Shown here piece after piece: positions 38,732 through 48,500 of a stretch of DNA of 64,000 nt (position 1 is the stretch's first letter; each line of letters opens with the position of its first letter). Under the pieces are notes generated by a model that saw only the letters and a list, made by a program, of their open reading frames with translations, did no database searches and was not told the origin of the DNA. The position numbers were made by a program, and so were the translations under genes. The stretch is from assembly GCF_018278905.1 (NCBI RefSeq), contig NZ_CP046600.1:2046001-2110000 (forward strand). Direction: 5' to 3'. This DNA is from Mycobacterium spongiae (GTDB lineage: Bacteria; Actinomycetota; Actinomycetes; Mycobacteriales; Mycobacteriaceae).

Positions 38732-39340
38732 CTACGCGGAGGCTGGGGGCGCGGGGTAGACGGTGACTTCGCCGGGCTGCACCGATCTGCCGGTCGATAT
38801 CTCCCATGGCATAGTCGGTGCCCAGCGCTCGAACGAGAGCAGCGCGGTCTCGTCGTCGTCGGAGTAGTCGACATAGTCCATCTCGCCGCCCGGCGGCAGG
38901 CCCGTCGTACCTTCGGTGCTGTACTCGGCAGTGCCGCGATCGGCTTCCCGGTACACGACGCCGTTGACCCCGTGCATGCCGCCAGGTTCCAGTTCGAGAT
39001 CCGTGCGCTTGATCCAGATGGCGAGTTCAGGCCCGCCGTCGTCGTCCTCGACGCTGAACCAGATCGGCTGGTCGCCGCCTTCCAAGAGGTGCTCCCACCA
39101 GACGAATGAGCCCTCGCGGAAGGTGACCGACCCGCGCACCACGTAGTCCACTCCGCCGTAGCTGACGATCGCACCGGGACCCAGATGGCTTGGCCCGAAC
39201 TGGGGCATCGAGCTCGGTGACCGCGGGTTCTCGCGCTTGCGTGGCTGGGTGGGTGACTTGGGCTGTCGCAGCCCCTTCCGCAGGACCATGATCGACGCGA
39301 TGTACAGGGCCACGGCGGCCACGACCAGCAGTGTTCCCAC
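38732..39340 (-). CDS. DUF4178 membrane-anchored protein, copy B (tandem paralog)
   Basis: 202 residues from GTG 39340 (VGTLLVVAAVALYIASIMVL), with GGAAGG 6 bases upstream. Same layout as copy A and near-identical core (SYGGVDYVVRGSVTFREGSF, WWEHLLEGGDQPIWFSVEDD). The frame runs to 39442 through the promoter region of ruvC and is not used. M. tuberculosis has one such gene here and the toxin-antitoxin pair VapBC40 next to it (recalled). Divergent from ruvC. Confidence 0.85.
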   Translation of the reverse strand: MGTLLVVAAVALYIASIMVLRKGLRQPKSPTQPRKRENPRSPSSMPQFGPSHLGPGAIVSYGGVDYVVRGSVTFREGSFVWWEHLLEGGDQPIWFSVEDDDGGPELAIWIKRTDLELEPGGMHGVNGVVYREADRGTAEYSTEGTTGLPPGGEMDYVDYSDDDETALLSFERWAPTMPWEISTGRSVQPGEVTVYPAPPASA

Positions 39341-39449
39341 GCAAGCCTTCCGGGCCCGGGCATCAACCAGTATGGGTTTCACGGTAGCAATCCGGCCCGG
39401 GCCGGCTAGCGTGTCCTGCGCTCGCATGTCGGTGCGAGCCACTACTGTA

Positions 39450-39465
39450 TCGAACAGTTGTTCGC
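39450..39465. promoter_or_regulatory. LexA (SOS) box upstream of ruvC
   Basis: TCGAACAGTTGTTCGC matches the mycobacterial SOS box TCGAAC-N4-GTTCGA at all but the last base. It lies 23 bases upstream of the ruvC GTG. The ruv operon is a known SOS target in mycobacteria. Confidence 0.9.
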
Positions 39466-39487
39466 AACAGAGCGGGGAGAGCAGGCA

Positions 39488-40042
39488 GTGCGGGTATTGG
39501 GTGTTGATCCCGGGTTGACCAGATGCGGGCTGTCGCTGGTGGAGAGCGGGCGAGGTCGGCAGCTCACTGCGCTGGACGTCGATGTGGTGCGTACCCCGTC
39601 AGACGCCCCAGTGGCGCAGCGATTGCTGGTCATCAGCGATGCGGTTGAGCACTGGTTGGACACCCATCTCCCGGAGGTGGTGGCCATCGAGCGGGTGTTC
39701 TCCCAGTTGAACGTGACGACGGTGATGGGCACCGCCCAGGCGGGCGGAGTCGTTGCCCTCGCGGCGGCTAAGCGCGATATCGACGTGCATTTCCACACCC
39801 CCAGCGAGGTCAAGGCGGCCGTTACCGGCAACGGTGCCGCCGACAAGGCGCAGGTCACCGCGATGGTCACCAGAATTCTTGCGCTGCAAGCCAAACCGAC
39901 GCCGCCTGACGCTGCCGACGCGCTGGCTCTGGCGATCTGCCACTGCTGGCGGGCGCCGATGATCGCCCGGATGGCCAAAGCGGAAGCGCTCGCCGCGCAG
40001 CAGCGCCGCAGCTACGTGGCCAAGCTGAAGGCCGCTCGATGA
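39488..40042 (+). CDS. ruvC: Holliday junction resolvase RuvC
   Basis: 184 residues. Endonuclease that cuts Holliday junctions symmetrically as a dimer. Acidic catalytic residues are in [12 protein letters not shown] (Asp), [10 protein letters not shown] (Glu) and [14 protein letters not shown] (Asp pair). GTG 39488 is chosen since GGGGAGAG lies before it and the protein then starts like other RuvC proteins; the frame is open from 39458. The stop overlaps the ruvA ATG (ATGA). Confidence 0.96.
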   Translation: MRVLGVDPGLTRCGLSLVESGRGRQLTALDVDVVRTPSDAPVAQRLLVISDAVEHWLDTHLPEVVAIERVFSQLNVTTVMGTAQAGGVVALAAAKRDIDVHFHTPSEVKAAVTGNGAADKAQVTAMVTRILALQAKPTPPDAADALALAICHCWRAPMIARMAKAEALAAQQRRSYVAKLKAAR

Positions 40043-40638
40043 TCGCCGCGGTCCGGGGCGAGGTGCTCGAGGTGGCGCTCGATCATGTGGTGATCGAGGC
40101 AGCGGGCGTCGGCTACCGGGTCAACGCGACGCCATCGACGCTGGCGACGTTGCAGGTGGGGACCCAGGCCCGGCTTATCACCGCGATGATCGTGCGCGAG
40201 GACTCGATGACGTTGTACGGGTTCCCCGATGGCGAGACGCGCGACCTATTTCTGACGCTGCTGTCGGTCTCCGGCGTCGGGCCTCGGCTGGCGATGGCGG
40301 CACTGGCCGTGCACGACGCCGCGGCGTTACGGCAGGCGCTGGCGGACGGAAACGTCGCGGCACTGACCCGAGTGCCCGGCATCGGTAAGCGCGGTGCCGA
40401 CAGAATGGTGCTGGAGCTGCGCGACAAGGTGGTCCCCTCCGGTGTGTCACCCGCCGGGGGCGTAGCGCCCGTCAACGGTCATGCAGTGCGCAGCCCCGTG
40501 GTGGAAGCGCTGGTGGGCCTCGGATTTGCGGCCAAACAGGCCGAGGAGGCCACGGACAAGGTGCTGGCCGGAGACCATGACGCGACGAAATCGAGTGCGT
40601 TGCGTGCCGCCCTGTCGCTGCTGGGCAAGACCCGATGA
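40039..40638 (+). CDS. ruvA: Holliday junction DNA helicase subunit RuvA
   Basis: 199 residues. Junction-binding tetramer that loads RuvB. OB-fold N-terminus [20 protein letters not shown], tandem helix-hairpin-helix ([16 protein letters not shown] and [19 protein letters not shown]), and a C-terminal RuvB-binding domain ([20 protein letters not shown]). Coupled to ruvC and ruvB by ATGA overlaps. Confidence 0.97.
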   Translation: MIAAVRGEVLEVALDHVVIEAAGVGYRVNATPSTLATLQVGTQARLITAMIVREDSMTLYGFPDGETRDLFLTLLSVSGVGPRLAMAALAVHDAAALRQALADGNVAALTRVPGIGKRGADRMVLELRDKVVPSGVSPAGGVAPVNGHAVRSPVVEALVGLGFAAKQAEEATDKVLAGDHDATKSSALRAALSLLGKTR

Positions 40639-41675
40639 GCTCGGAGGAGCCCTCAGACCGGGATGTGTCCCCGGCGCTGACTGTGGGCGAGGGCGACATC
40701 GACGTCAGCCTGCGGCCGCGTTCGTTGCGCGAGTTCATCGGCCAGGCGCGGGTGCGCGAACAGCTTCAGCTGGTCATCGAGGGAGCCAAGAACCGCGGCA
40801 GCACACCGGATCACATTCTGTTGTCCGGTCCGCCGGGGCTGGGCAAGACGTCGCTGGCGATGATCATCGCCGCCGAGCTCGGGTCCTCGCTGCGTGTGAC
40901 CTCCGGCCCCGCGCTGGAACGCGCGGGCGACCTGGCCGCGATGTTGTCCAATCTGGTCGAGCACGACGTGCTGTTCATCGATGAAATCCACCGGATCGCC
41001 CGGCCCGCCGAGGAGATGCTTTACCTGGCGATGGAGGATTTCCGGGTGGACGTGGTTGTCGGCAAAGGGCCTGGGGCAACATCGATTCCGCTTGATGTCG
41101 CGCCCTTTACCCTGGTGGGCGCGACCACCCGCTCGGGCGCGCTGACCGGCCCGTTGCGCGACCGGTTCGGCTTCACCGCGCACATGGATTTCTACGAGCC
41201 CGCCGAGCTGGAGCGGGTACTGGCTCGTTCCGCCGGAATTCTGGGCATCGCGTTGGGTGCTGAGGCCGGTGCCGAGATCGCCCGGCGCTCGCGGGGAACG
41301 CCCCGCATCGCCAACCGGCTGCTGCGCCGGGTCCGGGATTTCGCCGAGGTGCGCGCCGACGGCATCATTACCTGCGATGTCGCCAAATCCGCGCTAGAGG
41401 TCTACGACGTCGACGAGTTCGGCCTGGACCGGCTGGACCGGGCGGTGCTGTCGGCGCTGACCCGCAATTTCGGCGGCGGTCCGGTCGGGGTTTCCACGCT
41501 GGCAGTGGCGGTCGGGGAGGAAGCCGCCACCGTCGAAGAGGTGTGCGAGCCGTTCCTGGTCCGCGCGGGCATGGTCGCCCGCACCCCGCGCGGCCGAGTC
41601 GCCACCGCGCTGGCGTGGACACACCTGGGCATGACCCCGCCGGCTGGGGTTAGTCAGCCGGGGTTGTTCGAGTAG
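40635..41675 (+). CDS. ruvB: Holliday junction branch-migration ATPase RuvB
   Basis: 346 residues. AAA+ hexamer driving branch migration. Walker [14 protein letters not shown], Walker [10 protein letters not shown], sensor 1 LVGATTRSG, arginine finger region GPLRDRFG, sensor 2 [16 protein letters not shown]-terminal winged helix ending [20 protein letters not shown]. Last gene of the SOS-controlled ruvCAB unit. Confidence 0.97.
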   Translation: MSSEEPSDRDVSPALTVGEGDIDVSLRPRSLREFIGQARVREQLQLVIEGAKNRGSTPDHILLSGPPGLGKTSLAMIIAAELGSSLRVTSGPALERAGDLAAMLSNLVEHDVLFIDEIHRIARPAEEMLYLAMEDFRVDVVVGKGPGATSIPLDVAPFTLVGATTRSGALTGPLRDRFGFTAHMDFYEPAELERVLARSAGILGIALGAEAGAEIARRSRGTPRIANRLLRRVRDFAEVRADGIITCDVAKSALEVYDVDEFGLDRLDRAVLSALTRNFGGGPVGVSTLAVAVGEEAATVEEVCEPFLVRAGMVARTPRGRVATALAWTHLGMTPPAGVSQPGLFE

Positions 41676-41696
41676 CCGGCGGGGTAGCGCTGCCAG

Positions 41697-43307
41697 CTAT
41701 GACGATCCGTTCGCCCCGCTAGGGCCATAGAGTGTTCCACCGGTGCCTCCGGTGCCGCCGTTGATGCCGTTGCCACCGTTACCGCCGGCACCGAAGAGTG
41801 TTGGTTGGAAGGCGCCGTCGGTGGTTATCCCGACGTTTCCGCCGTCGCCGCCGTCGGCAGCAAAGGCACCGGCACCGGCATTGCCGCCGTCTCCGCCGAG
41901 TGAGATGCCGAGGCCGGCGCCAGCGTTGCCGCCGGCGCCACCATTGCCGCCCGTGCCGACGATAGACTCGCCCCCGGTGCCGCCGGCGCCCCCGCCAGCT
42001 AAACCGGACAAGGCCAAACCTTCGCCGCCATCACCGCCGGCGCCGCCGGTGGTGGTGCCGAAGCCGCCGAGACCGCCGTCGCCTCCAAGGCCCATACCGC
42101 TGAGTGCAGCGCCGACGCCGCCCGCGCCGCCGGCGCCGCCGGTGTCCCCGGAGCCACCCGTGCCGCCGACACCGCCACTTGCCAACACGAACGAAGAGCC
42201 CACGCCGCCGGTACCGCCGTCACCGCCGATGCCGCCGCCACCGGTCGCTGCGCCGCCGGTACCACCGGCGCCAGCCGCAGCGGCGAGCCAGCCGCCGCCT
42301 ACTCCGCCGGCACCTCCGGCGCCGCCTTGGGCTCCGCCAGTTCCACCTGTGCCGCCATCACCGCCGACACCCAAGAGCAAACTGCTTGCTTGGCCGCCGG
42401 CACCTCCGGCGCCGCCTTCGGTTGTGCCCGTTCCGCCCGTGCCGCCGTCACCGCCGCCGGCCAAGATTGGACTGAATCCGTTGCCGCCGGCGCCGCCAGT
42501 GCCGCCGGTCACGCCCGACCCGCCGACCCCGCCGTCGCCGGCGATGCCCCAGGGCAGGCCGTTGGCGTTTCCGCCGGCCCCGCCGGCGCCGCCGGTTGCC
42601 AGGGCCGAGCTGCCGCCGGCGCCGCCCTGGCCGCCGAAGCCGAAGAATGGGGATGCGCCACCGGCCCCACCAATACCACCTGTCTCGCCGGCGCCCATCA
42701 CCGATCCGCCGACGCCGCCACTGCCGCCGTTGCCGAACAGCCATCCGCCGCGGCCGCCGGCCCCGCCAGCCCCGCCGGCAAAGCCGCTCCCGCCGGCCCC
42801 GCCGTTGCCGAACAGGCCGGCCTCGCCGCCGGCACCGCCGTTGGCGGTGGCCCCACTCGTGAAGCTAAAGCCGTCACCGCCGCTGCCGAACAAGAACCCA
42901 CCGGCACCGCCGTTGGGGCTTGCCGCCGTCCCGTTGGCGCCATTGCCGATCAACGGACGGCCGAACAAGGCCAGAGTGGGCGCGTTCACCACACCCAACA
43001 CACTGCTTTCCACCGCTTGGGCAGCATTGGCCGCCTCGGCGCTCGCGTACGCGCTTCCGGAGCCGGTCAACGTATGTACGAAACCCTGATGTACCGCCGC
43101 GAACTGAGCGCTCAGTGACTGGTACTGCTGGGCGTGGTTCGAAAACAGCGCCGCAATTGCCTGTGACACCTCGTCGGCACCGGCGGCCACCACCCCGGTC
43201 GTCGACGTTGCTGCTGCCGCGTTTGCCTCATTCAGCGTGGTGCCGATGGCTTCAATACTCTCCGCGGCTGTCGCCAGCATCTCCGGAGCTGCGATCACAA
43301 ACGACAT
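41697..43307 (-). CDS. PE_PGRS family protein, array member 1
   Basis: 536 residues from ATG 43307 (GGGGG 6-10 bases upstream). PE domain 1-95 ([20 protein letters not shown]), linker with the [20 protein letters not shown] block, then PGRS with Gly-Gly-X repeats, ending [14 protein letters not shown]. The frame is open to 43541, but the PE start is unmistakable. It follows ruvB convergently, the place of PE_PGRS44 in M. tuberculosis (recalled). It is a close paralog of the genes at 43644 and 51514. Surface or secreted location through ESX-5 is known for the family; the individual role is unknown. Confidence 0.93.
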   Translation of the reverse strand: MSFVIAAPEMLATAAESIEAIGTTLNEANAAAATSTTGVVAAGADEVSQAIAALFSNHAQQYQSLSAQFAAVHQGFVHTLTGSGSAYASAEAANAAQAVESSVLGVVNAPTLALFGRPLIGNGANGTAASPNGGAGGFLFGSGGDGFSFTSGATANGGAGGEAGLFGNGGAGGSGFAGGAGGAGGRGGWLFGNGGSGGVGGSVMGAGETGGIGGAGGASPFFGFGGQGGAGGSSALATGGAGGAGGNANGLPWGIAGDGGVGGSGVTGGTGGAGGNGFSPILAGGGDGGTGGTGTTEGGAGGAGGQASSLLLGVGGDGGTGGTGGAQGGAGGAGGVGGGWLAAAAGAGGTGGAATGGGGIGGDGGTGGVGSSFVLASGGVGGTGGSGDTGGAGGAGGVGAALSGMGLGGDGGLGGFGTTTGGAGGDGGEGLALSGLAGGGAGGTGGESIVGTGGNGGAGGNAGAGLGISLGGDGGNAGAGAFAADGGDGGNVGITTDGAFQPTLFGAGGNGGNGINGGTGGTGGTLYGPSGANGSS

Positions 43308-43353
43308 CAAGACCCCCAATTCGCTATTGCGTCCGTCACGTGCTCTTGCCGGC

Positions 43354-43374
43354 AGTCTGACAGCGAAAGTCCGC
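43354..43374 (-). promoter_or_regulatory. 21-base element shared by two PE_PGRS upstream regions
   Basis: A 21-base block containing TCTGACAGCGAAAGTCCG (plus strand) lies 47 bases before the start of array member 1 and recurs exactly 43 bases before the start of array member 4 (53191-53211). It may hold the promoter or a regulator site. Confidence 0.5.
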
Positions 43375-43455
43375 AGGTCAACGGGCTTGTACGAAGTCGA
43401 TAATCGCCACCCGAGCGCCGGAGCTTCTGCACTTCTCAGCACGGGAGCCTGATCT

Positions 43456-43605
43456 GCGATTGTTGTGCGGCAGCGTGGTACCGACATCTCACGGATGAGA
43501 ACGACTGGATTTGCTGCCGGACGCGCGGGTCGGTCTGACAAATCTGGAGAAGTGTTCCGATCGATCGTCGCGGCTGGCCGCCGAACAGGGCCGTACGGCG
43601 CCGAA
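43456..43605. repeat. Dispersed noncoding block, copy A
   Basis: About 150 bases similar along their full length to 62840-62992 and, over the first about 60 bases, to 53293-53350. The start is GCGATTGTTGTGCGGCA. The copies diverge by substitutions and small gaps. It occupies the gap 43308-43643 between two PE_PGRS genes, where no gene is seen. Confidence 0.75.
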
Positions 43606-43643
43606 GGGGAAGCCGCGAGTAGCGAGCGGTTCAGGGCTTGCGG

Positions 43644-45263
43644 CTATGCCGATCCGTTCGTCCCGTCAGCCCCAATAACTGTTCCGCCGGAGCCGCCGGT
43701 GCCCCCAGTGCCGCCGTTGATGCCGGTGCCGCCGTTGCCGCCGTTACCGACGAATGTTGGTTGGAAGGTGCCGTCAATCGTTACCCCGACGTTTCCGCCG
43801 TCGCCGCCGTCGGCAGCCATGGCGCCGCTACCGGCATTGCCGCCCGTCCCGCCGAATCCGAAGCCGAGGCCCGTACCACCGTCGCCGCCAGCACCACCGT
43901 TGCCGCCAGTGCCAGCGATCGCCTCGCCGCCGGTGCCGCCGGCGCCCCCGCCAGCAGTACCGATGAACGCCAGGGCCTGCCCGCCATCACCGCCGGCACC
44001 GCCGTTCATGCTGCCGGAGCCGCCGAGACCGCCGTCGCCCCCAATGGTCCAACCAGCGAGTGCAGCGCCCATACCGCCCGCGCCGCCGGCGCCGCCGGTG
44101 TCCCCGGAGCCGCCCGTTCCGCCGACACCGCCGCCTCCCAGCACAAACGAAGCGCCCAGGCCGCCGGTACCACCGTCACCGCCGATGCCGCCACCACCGG
44201 TCGCTGCACCGCCGGCACCACCGGCGCCAGCGGGAGCGGCGAGCAGGCCGCCGGCTGTTCCGCCGGTACCTCCGGCACCGCCTTGGGTGGTGCCTGTTCC
44301 GCCCGCGCCGCCGTTGCCGCCGCCAGCCAGGAGCGCACTGCTTCCTTGGCCGCCGGCACCTCCGGCGCCGCCTTCGGTGGTGCCTGTTCCGCCCGCGCCG
44401 CCGTCGCCGCCCCCGGCAAAGAGTAAGCCGCCGCCGTTGCCGCCGGCGCCGCCGTCGCCGCCGGTCACCCCCGACCCGCCGACTCCGCCGTCACCGCCGA
44501 AGCCCCAGAGCAGGCCGCTGGTGCTGCCGCCGGCCCCGCCGGTGCCGCCGGTTGCCAGCGCCGAGCCGCCGCCGGCGCCGCCCTGGCCACCTACGCCGAA
44601 GAAGGGCGCAGCGCCCCCGGCCCCACCAAGGCCACCTGTCTCGCCAGCACCGGTGACCGAGCCGCCGGCGCCGCCGGTGCCGCCGCTGCCGAACAGCCAT
44701 CCGCCGCGGCCGCCGGCCCCGCCGGCCCCGCCGTCGAAGCCGCTCCCGCCGGCCCCGCCGTTGCCCATCAGGCCGGCTGCACCGCCGCTACCGCCGTTGG
44801 CGGTGCCCCCGCTGGTGAAGCTAAAACCGTTGCCGCCGTTGCCGAACAAGAAGCCACCGGCACCGCCGTTGGGGCTTGCCGCCGTGCCGTTGGCGCCGTT
44901 GCCGATCAGCGGGCGTCCGAACAATGCCAGAGTGGGTGCATTCACCACACCCAACACACTGCTTTCCACCGCTTGGGCGGCGTTGGTCGCCTCGGCGCTC
45001 GCGTAGGCGCCGCCGGAGGCGGTCAACTTTTGCACAAGACTCTGATGAAGCGCCGCAGCTTGAGCGCTCAGCGACTGGTAGTGCTGCGCGTAGCCCGAAA
45101 ATATCGACGCAACGGCCTCTGACACCTCGTCGGCGCCGGCGGCCAGCACCCCGGTCGTCGATGCTGCTGCTGCCGCGTTTGCCGCATTCAGCGAAGTGCC
45201 GACGGCTTCGATACTGCGCGCCGTCGCCGCCAGCACCTCTGGAGCTGCGATCACAAACGACAT
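43644..45263 (-). CDS. PE_PGRS family protein, array member 2
   Basis: 539 residues. PE domain starting [20 protein letters not shown], linker ending [17 protein letters not shown], then PGRS with a C-terminal [17 protein letters not shown] 45263 is used; a TTG one codon upstream is also in frame. It is a tandem paralog of array member 1, sharing the linker and first PGRS blocks almost word for word ([16 protein letters not shown]), which points to recent duplication or conversion. Confidence 0.92.
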   Translation of the reverse strand: MSFVIAAPEVLAATARSIEAVGTSLNAANAAAAASTTGVLAAGADEVSEAVASIFSGYAQHYQSLSAQAAALHQSLVQKLTASGGAYASAEATNAAQAVESSVLGVVNAPTLALFGRPLIGNGANGTAASPNGGAGGFLFGNGGNGFSFTSGGTANGGSGGAAGLMGNGGAGGSGFDGGAGGAGGRGGWLFGSGGTGGAGGSVTGAGETGGLGGAGGAAPFFGVGGQGGAGGGSALATGGTGGAGGSTSGLLWGFGGDGGVGGSGVTGGDGGAGGNGGGLLFAGGGDGGAGGTGTTEGGAGGAGGQGSSALLAGGGNGGAGGTGTTQGGAGGTGGTAGGLLAAPAGAGGAGGAATGGGGIGGDGGTGGLGASFVLGGGGVGGTGGSGDTGGAGGAGGMGAALAGWTIGGDGGLGGSGSMNGGAGGDGGQALAFIGTAGGGAGGTGGEAIAGTGGNGGAGGDGGTGLGFGFGGTGGNAGSGAMAADGGDGGNVGVTIDGTFQPTFVGNGGNGGTGINGGTGGTGGSGGTVIGADGTNGSA

Positions 45264-45437
45264 CAAGATCCCCCAAATCCGCTAGTGCGACTGATCCACG
45301 GAACGAAAATCGCAAAGAGCCACCTATCACCGACAGTAGGTTTGGTTCGGGTGCACTACATCAGCCAATTCGCTGAGATCTGCGCGATACGGGTTGGCTC
45401 GACGCGCTCTGCGCGGTGGTGACAGTCGCTGGCGCTG

Positions 45438-45508
45438 TATTCCGCCGGTGCCGCCGTCGGTGGCCAAGGTGCCGGTACCCGCGTTGCCGCCCGTCCCCGC
45501 CACCCAAG
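45438..45508 (-). pseudogene. PGRS repeat fragment in the gap between array members 2 and 3
   Basis: Minus-strand reading gives AGTGGNAGTGTLATDGGTGG, a PGRS segment with no PE domain or start. It lies in the 301-base gap 45264-45564, which otherwise shows no gene. Likely debris of an earlier PE_PGRS gene or gene end. Confidence 0.55.
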
Positions 45509-45564
45509 CTCGATACCGGCGGCCACGCCGAGGAGTACGGCGGCCAGGGACAGCAGTTCAACGT

Positions 45565-48500
45565 TTAGGCCGCTGGCCCGCCGTCGCCTCCTGCACCGCC
45601 GGGTCCGCCGACGCTGCCAGCAGGTCCTCCGCCTGAAACGCCTGCATCGCCGGATCCGCCGCCACCTGTACCGCCGTCACCGCCGGAACCGCCGGAACCG
45701 CCGAGACTCCTGAAACCGGCGCTCCGGCCGTCCCCGCCGTCACCGCCGTCACCGCCTTTCCCGCCTGTCCCGGTGGTGCTGTCACCGCCGTTGCCGCCGG
45801 CACCGCCGCGACCGCCGCTACTTTGGAACGCGGCGGTGCCGCCGTTGCCGCCGTGGGTGCCTTCACCGCCCCTGCCGCCAGCGCCGGTGGTGCTGGCGCC
45901 GCCGTCCCCGCCGGAACCGCCGGTACCGCCCCTACTGCTGCCAACATTGTTGCGGCCCTCGGCGGCGGTGCCGCCGTTGCCGCCGTGTCCGCCGGCGGTG
46001 GCGCCGAATCCGCCGTCACCGCCGCGCCCGCCGTCACCGCCGGTACTGGTGCTGTTGGTGGTGCCAGCGATACCACCATTACCGCCAGTCGCGCCGTTCG
46101 CGCCCGCACCGTTGCTGCTGGCGCCGCCTTGACCGCCGACACCGCCGTTACCGCCGGTACTGCGGCCGGCGTTGTCGCCACCGTTGCCGCCGTTGCCGGC
46201 GGTTCCCGCGGCCCCAGGTGTCCCGTTGGTGGTGCTGCCGCCGGTACCGCCGGCACCGCCGACACCGCCGAAACTGTCGTCGGCGTTGTTACCGCCGCTG
46301 CCGCCAGTGGAGCCGTTGCCGCCGTTGCCGGCTGTCCCGTTGGTGCTGGTCCCGCCGGTACCGCCGGCACCGCCGTTGCCGCCGGTACTGCTGCCGCTGT
46401 TGTCGTCGCGGCCATCGGCGGCGACGCCGCCGTCACCGCCGCGTCCGCCGGCGGTGCCCCCGAATCCGCCGTCACCGCCGCGCCCGCCGTCACCGCCGAC
46501 GCTGTTGGCGGCGGCGACGCCGCCGTTGCCGCCGTTGCCGCCAGTCGCGCCGTTCGCGCCCACTCCGTTGCTGCTGGCGCCGCCGATACCGCCAGCACCG
46601 CCGTTACCACCGGTACTGGTGCCGGCGTTGTCGCCGCCGGTGCCACCGTTGCCGGCGGCTCCGGCCGCTCCGGGTGTCCCGTTGGTGGTGCTGCCGCCGG
46701 TACCGCCGGCCCCGCCGTCACCGCCGCGACTGTCGCCGGCGTTGTTGCCGCCGGTGCCGCCCGCGGTGCCGTTGCCGCCGTTGCCGGCCGTCCCGTTGGC
46801 GCTGGTGCCGCCGATACCGCCGGCCCCACCGTCACCGCCGCTACTGATGCCGCTGACGTCGTTGCGCCCATCAGCGGCGAGGCCGCCGTTGCCGCCGTGT
46901 CCGCCGGCGCTGCCGCCGAATCCGCCGTCGCCGCCGCGCCCGCCGAAGCCGCCGCGACTGTTGGCGGCGTTGCCGCCGCTGCCGCCGCTACCGCCAGTTG
47001 CCCCGTTCCCGCCGGCTCCGTTGGTGCTGGCGCCGCCGTCACCGCCGCGCCCGCCGCCACCGCCGAAACTGCTGTTGCTGGCATTGTCGCCGCCGTCGCC
47101 GCCGTTGCCGGCGTTGCCGCCGACTCCGCCTGTCCCGTTGGTGCTGGTGCCGCCGCTACCGCCAGCACCGCCGACACCGCCGAAACTGCGGGTGCCGGCA
47201 TCGTTGCCGCCGTTGCCGCCGTTGCCGCCGTTGCCGCCGACTCCGCCGTCGCCGGTGATGTCCCCGCCGTTGCCGCCGTTGCCACCGTTACCGCCGAAAC
47301 CACCGAAACTGTTGACGCTGGCGTTGTTGGGGCCCGTGGCGCCGACACCGCCGTTGCCGCCGGCCCCGCCGTCCCCGAATAGCCCGCCGTTGCCGCCGTT
47401 GCCGCCGTTGGCGCCGTTGGTGCCGGTGACGACGGCATCAGCACCGTTGCCTCCGTTGCCGCCGTCCCCGCCGGTAGTGGGCGTCTGCCCGGCTAGGCCG
47501 TCGGCGCCGGGGTTAGTGCCGCTGCCGCCTTCCCCAGGTGCGCCACCAGCCCCGGGGTCGCCGCCGTTTCCGCCGTCCCCGCCGCGACCAGAGTTGATGG
47601 CAAAGGTGGGGTCGCCGTGGGCGCCTTGGCCGCCCTTGCCGCCTTCACCGCCGTTGCCACCGTTGCCGCCTTGGCCGCCGTCACCTTGGATGCCCGCGTT
47701 TCCCAGGGCGCCGGTGTTAGTACCCAGCCCACCAGCACCGGGCGCTCCGCCGGCCCCGCCGGTGCCGCCTTGGCCGCCGGCGCCGCCGGCGAGCCCGGTC
47801 CCGCCGATGCCACCGGCTTCACCCGCGGACATGCCGTTGTCGCCGATCGCACCCGTGGCGCCTTGGGCGCCATTGCCCCCGACACCGCCGGTGCCGCCCT
47901 GACCACCGTTTCCGCCCTGGCCGCCGTCACCCTGAAGTCCCGTGTTGCCCACGGCGCCGGTGTTGGTACCCAGCCCACCAGCACCGGGCGCTCCACCGGT
48001 CCCGCCGGTGCCGCCTTGGCCGCCGGCGCCGCCGGTGAGCCCGGTGCCGCCGATGCCGCCGTCGTCACCGGCCTGCATACCTTTGCTGCCGGTGGCACCC
48101 GTGGCGCCTTGGGCGCCGTTGCCCCCGACACCGCCGGTGCCGCCCTGACCGCCGTTTCCGCCCTGGCCGCCGTCACCCTGAAGTCCCGTGTTGCCCAGGG
48201 CGCCGGTGTTAGTACCCAGCCCGCCGGCACCGGGCGCTCCACCGGCCCCGCCGGTGCCGCCTTGGCCGCCGGCGCCGCCGGTGAGCCCGGTGCCGCCGAT
48301 GCCGCCGTCGTCACCGGCCTGCATACCTTTGCTGCCGGTGGCACCCGTGGCGCCTTGGGCGCCGTTGCCCCCGACACCGCCGGTGCCGCCCTGACCGCCG
48401 TTTCCGCCTTGACCGCCGTCACCCTGAAGTCCCGTGTTGCCCAGGGCGCCGGTGTTAGTACCCAGCCCGCCGGCACCGGGCGCTCCACCGGCCCCGCCGG

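Noticed and set aside
41743..45006. Long Pro-rich plus-strand frames opposite array members 1 and 2 (also at 46172, 52268, 59877)
   Set aside because: Gly codons GGN read backwards give Pro and Ala codons; these are shadows of PGRS repeats with no promoter, ribosome site or known domain.
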